From Guyanagaster necrorhizus (Eukaryota; Basidiomycota; Agaricomycetes; Agaricales; Physalacriaceae), in the NCBI RefSeq assembly GCF_019112545.1, contig NW_025064902.1, forward strand, positions 90,252 to 154,251: a DNA stretch of 64,000 nt. The letters run 5' to 3'. Shown here in pieces: positions 57,003-64,000 of this stretch; positions within the stretch are counted from its first letter, which is position 1, and each line of letters starts with the position of its first letter. A program made the position numbers and the translations under genes. The notes below the pieces were generated by a model. That model searched no databases, had not been told where the DNA came from, and worked only from the letters and a program-made list of their open reading frames with translations.

Positions 57003-59583
57003 CTAACACTGATCTCTTTCTCTATAAAGTGAAGAAAGCAAAATAAGCAAAAAACCCTATATCATAGAGACAAATATATCTTCAGAGTATAATATGCAAT
57101 CTCCATCCAGAGTTTCTTATTTGAAACTGTGTTCCTCCAATAAGAAGAGCCCATGTGAAGACCAACAGGCATTGTAATATAGACTTCATAGAAAAGAAGG
57201 ACTATCAGAATACCAGCTCAGAACATAGACTGAAACAATTGATAAAGCCACTGAAAACAGCATACAGCTATAGCAGCCAATCAGATCTTAACAGATCAAG
57301 ACATGTATCAAATAAATATTTCTTAAGATGAGTATAAACAATTTCAGTGTGATAAAACAAGATGGTAATTGGCTATATAGAGAAACAGAGCTCAGTTGTT
57401 AATAAAAAGAATCAAACAGAATAAACAGAAACTATAGAACTGGTTCATTCTATCTGATGACATGTCAACAACTGCATCAAGTGAAATAGACAGTTAACTG
57501 GTGAAAAAAATACAATAGCCCTGGAAAGAGCCAGGATTGATGAGAAGTCACAGTATTAGAGTATACAGAAAGTGAAATAGAGAAGACAGGCTGATTAGAT
57601 GAGAAACAAGGGATTCAAATCTAAAATTGAAAATCAACAAAAAGAGCTCATCCTATTATGATAACAGACAGCTTGATAGGCACAGCATACTATAGCAGTA
57701 TTAATCCACAATGAATAAGTGCCCTGAAGCCATCCTCCAGTGAGTGTGTGTGGTTTGAGCCATACCAAGAACTTGAATGTGCTATGAGAGTAATATGACT
57801 GTAGGAAGTAGATGTTACAGGTGCCTGCATGAGAAATAATTACCAAAGAGTCAGACAGAGCAGATCAAGATCTGTTTCAAACTAGAATGTGATGAACACA
57901 AAGCTGAAAGCAGGTGCTTAAAGACTCATGTATATTGCCTGACACCTCTTAGGTTTCAATCACCGATGAACATGCACTTTGCATTGAGAAGACTAGATAC
58001 AAGAGATTCTCTGACCTTCAGACTATAGGTCTACCATGCCTTTCATGAGTACAAGTCTATTATAGCAGTCAGCTCAATGACTCATAAAGTGCTATCAAGG
58101 AAAAAGGGTTGGTTAGCCTTTGGCTTATCAGTTACAGTGGCTATCACTGTATTTCCTATTTCTGAGACCAAAAATGAATGGAAGATGAAACTATATAATC
58201 TATTATACTTACTGATAGATGAGCATAGAGAGTGTCATATAGTGAAACAAAAAGCTATAGTGATGATTCCTGCTCAAAGAGATGGTATTTTTGCACATGC
58301 CAATCCATGGCTGGTACCATACCTATGATCATGCTTGATACAGAGAATATGAACACATTGAGTCTTGCATTAAACTTCATGGAATCAGAAAGTTAGACAG
58401 TAATGTAATGTGAGAATTGGTTCTAGGAGAATCAGATAGAGACAAACAACTATAAAATGATTTGACTTGTCAGGCATATGAAAGAGCAGAAAATAACCAG
58501 AAAACTCACTTAAGCAACCCTTTGAAATAAATGACAATCTCAGTCAGGAGTTTGGACAGCACAATTGATCTTTACAGTTGCAAAGTTCTTCATAGTAACA
58601 TGCAACTGTACTAAAGCTGCATCTAGGCATTATAGTGAGCTCAGAGACAGTGCCAATGAAGGGTGTCAAATATATGCAGTGGCAATACTTATCATTTACA
58701 TAGGCAATTACCATTTCAGAGTTCAGTAAATTCTGAGAGGTACTATGTGAATGTCTCTTACTTTAGAAGATAAGACCTTCTTACATATTCTTCAAAGCAT
58801 AAATATTCAGTTAGTTCAGGGTGAAGGTAGGCTCTGAGTTAGTGAATAGATTCCATATGCAGCACTAAAGAGTCTGATAGTTAGATTATGCATGTATAGG
58901 GCAATCTTCATGCTGAGAAGAGTCTTCTTGCTGTGAGCTGAAGTTTGAAGTTTTGCAGCAGTAGTAGAAGAAACTCACTGATTCTGACACCTTTGCAGAA
59001 TCTAGACAAATTGGAAAATTATTGAGTTGTATGTGGCTTCATAATATCAAAAAGGTGGAATAGCAAAATGACATGGATGTGGATAATGAAGAATTTGTGG
59101 TGGCTATGTAATAGATTGCTCTGTGTCTTCTGTAGCTCACTTTTCTTTCTACATTGTGACACTCTTTAATATTTCTTCAGATCCACTATACATTATGAAT
59201 AATTGCAACTAAAGCAGCTGAAAAGGCCTATTGAACTAGACATTTATCATTAGGTAGTCACATGATACAATAAAATCCATTCCTTTTTTACAATAATTAC
59301 ACTATAGTCCTATATACCCCAACAAGAAATGTTTGGAGCCATTTGTATCATACAAACTCATACCAAGAAAGCCATTATACTATAAGTGTCTTTTCACAAA
59401 ACATACTGCAACTTTGATACAATATAAAGCCATTGGATGTAGTAGGATTTGCACCAGTGGAAACTTCAGGAGGCATGATATTTGTGAAGACATTCTGCTA
59501 TGTAATGGAGAAAATTTAGAGACTGTACAATAGTAAAACAGATATAATGCCACCTTATTAATGAGTATCCAACAGTTGAATTG
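57003..59583. other. Unassigned CpG-free decayed sequence
   Basis: Very AT-rich, with only short ORFs (for example 58077-58328, plus strand). I recognise no transposon or host domain. Only one or two CpGs. Confidence 0.4.
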
Positions 59584-60868
59584 CTATCCAAAGCACCTTT
59601 CTACAAACCAACTACATCTCTCATAATAGACCACAATCTCAATTGATGGATTCTTGTCTGTCAGCACCCTCAACTTTTAAGTGATCTGTTCCTTTGAGTT
59701 GTCTACCATATATGCACTCATCTGTAGAACTGAGAATCTCTTGAGATTCCTGTAGTTCTCTTGACTCAGAACTTCAGTGATAGACTTCCAATCAAGATTA
59801 TCAAAGTCAACTGCAAATAGTATCCAGACTGTCAAGATTATTTTGTTGATAAGGAAGATATGATTTTTTGAAGTATTTCAAGGATGTGTCAAGTGCAGTT
59901 CCTTATATTATTAAAGATGTTGTTTATAGAAACAAATTGGAATATAATAGATTTAAGATTTGTGTTGTACTTCAGGTTTGCATTGTGAGAGAGCATGTCT
60001 GCACTTAGTCAAAGGAAATGATGAATATCAGTGCAATTTAATCCAGATCATTATGACACATATGATTGGACAGTATATTGAGAGAAGTCAAAGACATACT
60101 CAAATGCTTCAGTGATGGACCAGCAATGGGAATGATTTGTAGAATAAAGCTGAGTTCATAGCCAATAATAAATAGCAAAGATGATAAAGAAGTATAGAGT
60201 CCAGGGAGATAGAATAGAGTCATTTCTTCTAAAGGCAGGCTTTCCACACACAGGTTATATTCAAAACACACAGACTCCAAGATTCTGCATGATGACAGAA
60301 TGCAGATTATATGGTCCAGGGTTTGAAAAATGCATAATTTCAGAGCTAAGTGTGTGATGCTAGTGAAACAGGATAGAAAAAGAAGAAAAACATTGAAGTT
60401 CTCCTCTGCAATGAGAGAGAATGGAGCATTGGTTATATGCAGCCTCTTGATGTTGTGAAATATAGAAGGTGTGACAACTGAAGGAGTCTTGAGGAGCAAA
60501 AGTTTCACTAAATTGAAAACAAAGACAGATGTGTTAGAGTAACCATTGTCATCATTCAGTCTTTCAAGATCTTTGAGAACTAAGGTATGAATGAAGCAAA
60601 GGAAAGAGCAGTGTGAACTGATGATAAGGTGCATAAAGGTTGCATGATTAGCAAAGAATACAGTCATGGTTCAGAAAAGATGATATCAACTGCACAGCAG
60701 CCATGTCACACAAACCAAAGAACATGATGTTAAAGTGGAGTGGCATTGATATTTGAGTTCTGCAAGATCACTATCATTACTGTCATCAGGACAATAAAAA
60801 TAATAAACATTGTCAATAATTGTATCTACAATCTCTGTAAGGATGCCACCTTGGGACATGAGTGACAT
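59584..60868 (-). pseudogene. F-box protein pseudogene
   Basis: A host-type gene in decay. From the ATG at 60868 the protein starts with an F-box-like motif (L-T-E-I-V-D-T-I-I-D-N-V-Y, then S-C-S-L-V-C-V-T-W-L), followed by Leu-rich sequence typical of basidiomycete F-box proteins, where the F-box would bind Skp1 in an SCF ubiquitin ligase. Two in-frame TGA codons (60686-60688 and 60671-60673) sit in the stretch C-S-x-Y-H-L-F-x-T, where Arg (CGA) is usual. A 209-codon frame then runs to 60038. Similar sequence goes on in a second frame (about 60008-59880, L-S-A-D-M-L-S-H) and a third (59830-59584, D-W-K-S-I-T-E-V-L), with one or more introns or shifts between. CpG-free, unlike the host genes at 14-17 kb. 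Confidence 0.75.
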
Positions 60869-61560
60869 GAAGGATAGAAGAAGCCAGAATTAGCATGTGA
60901 TCAAATGTGTCATGATGTATTACCTAAGAATGCCACCTTAGATTGTGGCTATCAACATATAGACATGGCTTACAAGCTACAAACTTGAAAAAAAAAAAAA
61001 AAGGTCAGTTCTGCATTCCCAATTGACACATGGATGCTTGGCAAGTGATATCTCAAATGTGTATAAATGTAAATACTCATTGGTTGGCTTTCAGTGTTTA
61101 GCAAACTTTATCAAACTTCTGGGCAGTCTGTTCACCATGGTCAAACATCTGACAATTGAACATTGTATGGTCAGTCTCTTGTTTGACTCAAATGACAATG
61201 CAATGTGCTGGAACTTCACTGGCACCAAATCTGGAGCATCTCACTTTGGGTTGTTTCAAATAAGAGTTCTATGTTAAAGTGGTGAGGATGATTCAGGCAT
61301 GATGGTACATGCCTTTTGAGATGTATCTGGGCATTTGTGCTCACAGACACAAAATCAAGGAGTGACACTATGTGCAGCATGAAAGTGATGATCAATTAGA
61401 GGCTAGATGTCTTATAGCAAAGATGTGTTGGAAATCCTCAGTGTTGTGCAGGGTAGACTCCAGGCTGGTAAGGCCAGATGGTATGAACTTGTTATTCTAC
61501 AGCTCCTACAGAGCTTGTATTTATACTCTCCAGGCTTGTATCTAGAATTTACTACAACTT
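60869..61560. other. CpG-free region with a weak LRR-like ORF
   Basis: A plus-strand ORF (61023-61277, 84 codons) contains F-I-K-L-L-G-S-L-F-T-M-V-K-H-L-T-I-E-H-C, which resembles the Leu-rich part of F-box proteins. It may be a piece of a second decayed gene. An A tract lies at about 60989-61002. Confidence 0.35.
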
Positions 61561-62656
61561 TCTCTTTCTCTCGAGCTTACTCATCAGCTCTCGGCATGAT
61601 GCCGTATTGCCTTTCTAGAACTTTCCAGCAAAATCCCAACAAGACGCATGTGGCATTCATTTAAATTGGGAGGCGAGAGCTCACACTGCCCAAAAACATG
61701 AAGTCAGGTACCTACCTTCGAAGGCTCACCGGTCATCCGCTGAGTAACTGTCTTTTTTCGAAGTCATTACGGCTCAAAGTGGCAAGGAGAAATTTGTAGC
61801 TTTCTAAGCAATGTCCACTCCACGTCGTATCACGGCTTGTGCCTGGGCACGGGCACTAAAGAGGATCAGAGCTTACGTACCGAGAAACTCGCACTCATGC
61901 TTTACTAGCGACTGTCAATTTTCAATTGCTGCGTCTTCTGGTGCTGCGAGATCCTCATTCTTATCATCATCATTGTCATTACACAGCACGGCACACTGGG
62001 GCTCGCCGGACGCAAGCCCATGAATCCAAGCTTTCCTACTTCAAGACCTTCATCCATGGCCACGACATAGCGTCGATATTATATTCTTTCAGATAATTCG
62101 CATTGAACACAAAGCGCACAGATTCACCGCATAAAGATGATTTTGCTTCCATCCGTCAGTGTTAAATGACTTCCTGAGTCGTACACGCCGGTCTCCTTTC
62201 GTCGTAAAGGGTTCGGTTCATGCTGGTACCGCCGGAAAAGTACGGGCCAAGGCGGCAAACCTGGTATGATATACCTCCATCACATGTACATATCATTCTT
62301 ATTCTTATTTAAAAAGTGTTCTACAGTCCAAACCGTTTGACTGTATGGTAGAGTATGTGATATCCGAGTCCAACATGAAAAAGAAAAAATATGAAGGTAC
62401 GTAGAGCGGCCAGATTACTGTCTGTGAACTTCTTAGCTATTACAGCTACGATCTCTAAGTCTCCTCTCACAACTTAAATAATGAGCACTGACAATGACTA
62501 GGTAAGCCCATCGCTCCTTTGAGCACGAGTAAAACGAGTACTCACTTAGAAGCAGAGGAGAAAAGCTATTAGGACACGACACGTCTGCCGTCCATTGTCC
62601 ATCCCTCGGCTGCTTCGTTTTGAACTGGCGCAGGTCTGAAGATCAATTCGGCGAAG
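61561..62656. other. CpG-bearing sequence, no clear gene
   Basis: CpG returns at about 61570. Short ORFs on both strands (for example 61811-62023, plus) have no recognisable motif. A GTACGTAAG splice-donor-like sequence lies on the minus strand at about 61881-61873, so part of a gene may be present, but I could not build one. Confidence 0.35.
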
Positions 62657-62662
62657 TTGTCC

Positions 62663-62908
62663 ATGAGGATGAGGATGTTTGTTGACGATAACTATGAGTG
62701 CAAACCAGTGCAACAAAAATTAGGTGAAGACTGTGAGACAGTCTATCCAGGCATTTTATACCTGGACACTGCGTGGTTGGATCCTATTGTCTTGGCCCAA
62801 AACGCCAACAATAAACTATATGGCGCATTGCTGGTGTCAGTGAACAGATCTTGCCTTGTATTTAATCGATGCGGCGGAAAAATCGGTGAAGTATTTCGGG
62901 ACGTTTAG
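62663..62908 (+). CDS. Hypothetical protein or exon (81 codons)
   Basis: Starts ATG-AGG-ATG-AGG-ATG and ends TAG at 62906-62908. No recognised domain; mixed composition (L-Y-L-D-T-A-W-L-D-P-I-V-L). CpG is retained. Protein-like sequence continues in other frames: D-D-G-L-F-G-M-N-N-T-S (about 62912-63014), then L-D-P-R-R-L-N-R-E-W (about 62997-63164, stop TGA at 63162). So this may be an exon of a larger gene or a broken gene. Confidence 0.35.
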   Translation: MRMRMFVDDNYECKPVQQKLGEDCETVYPGILYLDTAWLDPIVLAQNANNKLYGALLVSVNRSCLVFNRCGGKIGEVFRDV

Positions 62909-62911
62909 ACG

Positions 62912-63164
62912 ACGGGCTGTTCGGCATGAACAACACAAGCGCTGACTTCATCAACATGATATTGGGATATAACTATGGTGATGTGCCCTTGATGGACTTG
63001 ATCCCCGTCGCTTGAACCGGGAATGGAGCAGAAATCTCATTCGAGTTCTTTTACGTTTTGGACTCGGACCATTCACACAACCTACTCCGGGTCTCGTCGG
63101 TCCTATTGTTGAGTGGGGGTCCAAAACGCTGTTCACATTGGGTAATATAAGGGATCTGACATGA
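62912..63164 (+). pseudogene. Possible further exons or broken continuation
   Basis: Two overlapping protein-like frames follow the 62663-62908 ORF. The first ends in TGA near 63014. The second is open from about 62990 to 63164 and includes R-V-L-L-R-F-G-L-G-P and G-P-I-V-E-W-G-S-K-T. No domain recognised. Splicing between them was not resolved. Confidence 0.3.
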
Positions 63165-63552
63165 TACTTCTAGTACAAAAACGTAAAAAGGTCTCAAAGG
63201 ACATAGTCACGAGCACTCAACTCATGAATTAGATGTCGTCCCCCGTCAAAACTAGCTCCAATTTTTGAAGAATACGATGATAAGGTTCGATGCCATTATT
63301 ATTGTATTACCCAATGATATACGTGTCCTGAATAGGGGTGTCCTTCATCGCATGACATTAGTACTGCAAACGGTATTGTAACAGTGCTAGTGAGCGTTCT
63401 CTAGAACGAACAAATAATTTCTACTGCTATATAGATCTCTACTACAGAAATCTAAAGTAACTGTCACATACATTCTATGTGAACTACGGCAGAAAGCGGG
63501 AAAAAACGCTATATAGTAATATCGCTAATAACGATAGTTGACATCATGATAA
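63165..63552. other. CpG-bearing spacer, nothing recognised
   Basis: No ORF of note on either strand. It would include the 3' end of the gene whose last exon is at 63553-63643. Confidence 0.4.
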
Positions 63553-63643
63553 TTACCATGCGATTCGCACAAGGAACAATGACGGGCGCATCCTGTTCCA
63601 CCATTTGCGTGCTTCGTCAAGGAAAAGCATTCCGATACCATAT
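63553..63643 (-). CDS. Last exon of a host gene entering the assembly gap
   Basis: On the minus strand a 56-nt intron (63699-63644) starts GTAAGT and ends CTTTAG, with typical basidiomycete length and sites. The exon after it is open in the frame Y-G-I-G-M-L-F-L-D-E-A-R-K-W-W and ends TAA at 63555-63553. The upstream exons lie in the N run. A second frame is also open, so the phase is uncertain. No function can be given. Confidence 0.45.
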
Positions 63644-63704
63644 CTAAAGCAAGAAAATTGAACGTCATATTGCACAGTTTCGGCAGAAGATAAACTTACG
63701 CAAT

Positions 63705-64000
63705 NNNNNNNNNNNNNNNNNNNNNNNNNNNNNNNNNNNNNNNNNNNNNNNNNNNNNNNNNNNNNNNNNNNNNNNNNNNNNNNNNNNNNNNNNNNNNNNN
63801 NNNNNNNNNNNNNNNNNNNNNNNNNNNNNNNNNNNNNNNNNNNNNNNNNNNNNNNNNNNNNNNNNNNNNNNNNNNNNNNNNNNNNNNNNNNNNNNNNNNN
63901 NNNNNNNNNNNNNNNNNNNNNNNNNNNNNNNNNNNNNNNNNNNNNNNNNNNNNNNNNNNNNNNNNNNNNNNNNNNNNNNNNNNNNNNNNNNNNNNNNNNN
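63705..64000. other. Assembly gap (N run)
   Basis: All bases are N from 63705 to the window end. It follows a repeat-rich region, and the gap length is probably not exact. Confidence 0.99.

Noticed and set aside
60038..60667. A 209-codon minus-strand ORF as an intact gene
   Set aside because: It is the middle of the F-box pseudogene; the same frame continues upstream through two TGA codons to the F-box start.
61811..62023. A plus-strand 70-codon gene in the right CpG-bearing region
   Set aside because: Low-complexity Ser/Arg-rich translation with no motif; more likely non-coding or a shadow.

Overview
This window is eukaryotic and most likely from a mushroom-type basidiomycete (Agaricomycetes). 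Supporting signs are several 46-61 nt GT-AG introns, a small single-pass membrane protein of a type common in mushrooms, an F-box protein relic, and dense Ty3/gypsy chromovirus and some Ty1/copia debris. I cannot name the species. I see no rRNA, tRNA, CRISPR array or bacterial-style operon. The window ends in an assembly gap (63705-64000).

Layout. 1-2335: minus-strand Ty3 element A, CpG-rich and recent, with an intact gag, the start of protease, a 5' LTR and a primer site; the rest lies beyond the left edge. 2472-5371: 5'-truncated plus-strand Ty3 element B, still CpG-bearing, inserted in older element C. 5372-12675: the rest of C, split at 6693-10714 by minus-strand element D, which contains repeat E1. 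12676-14190: a Ty1/copia gag relic and other decayed DNA. 14200-17600: a small CpG-bearing host island with two minus-strand genes, a two-finger C2H2 protein (14357-15425, one intron) and a secreted-type single-pass membrane protein (15706-16968, seven exons). 17600-24284: decayed, CpG-free sequence with one solo LTR (19010-19479) and one orphan 5' LTR (23301-23750). 24285-57002: a Russian-doll nest of Ty3 elements. 57003-61560: CpG-free decayed sequence containing an F-box pseudogene. 61560-63704: CpG-bearing host-like sequence with fragments of genes.

The nest can be resolved from target-site duplications (TSDs). Minus-strand F (24285-57002; TSD CCAAC/CTAAC) was entered by plus-strand G (31699-56350; TSD CTGAT). 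G then received minus-strand I in its gag (36128-42283; TSD GAAAC), the 1.8 kb LTR-like repeat E3 in its integrase (45382-55364), and a solo LTR inside its own 5' LTR (31880-32338; TSD AGTAT). E3 was in turn entered by minus-strand H (46420-54584; TSD ATTTG/GTTTG), and I carries E2. Reading frames resume across each insertion.

Two themes tie the window together. First, nearly all CpG has been lost from 5372-14190 and 17600-61560. Paired LTRs differ by TG on one side and CA on the other at the same site, which is the trace of lost CpG, and an F-box gene between the nest and the CpG-bearing DNA carries two CGA-to-TGA stops. Second, the elements share an architecture: a Gag with a hydrophobic N-terminal segment, protease, RT, RNase H, integrase and a C-terminal chromodomain. 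Their primer sites are complementary to the predicted 5' end of their own RNA, as in the self-priming Tf1/sushi group.
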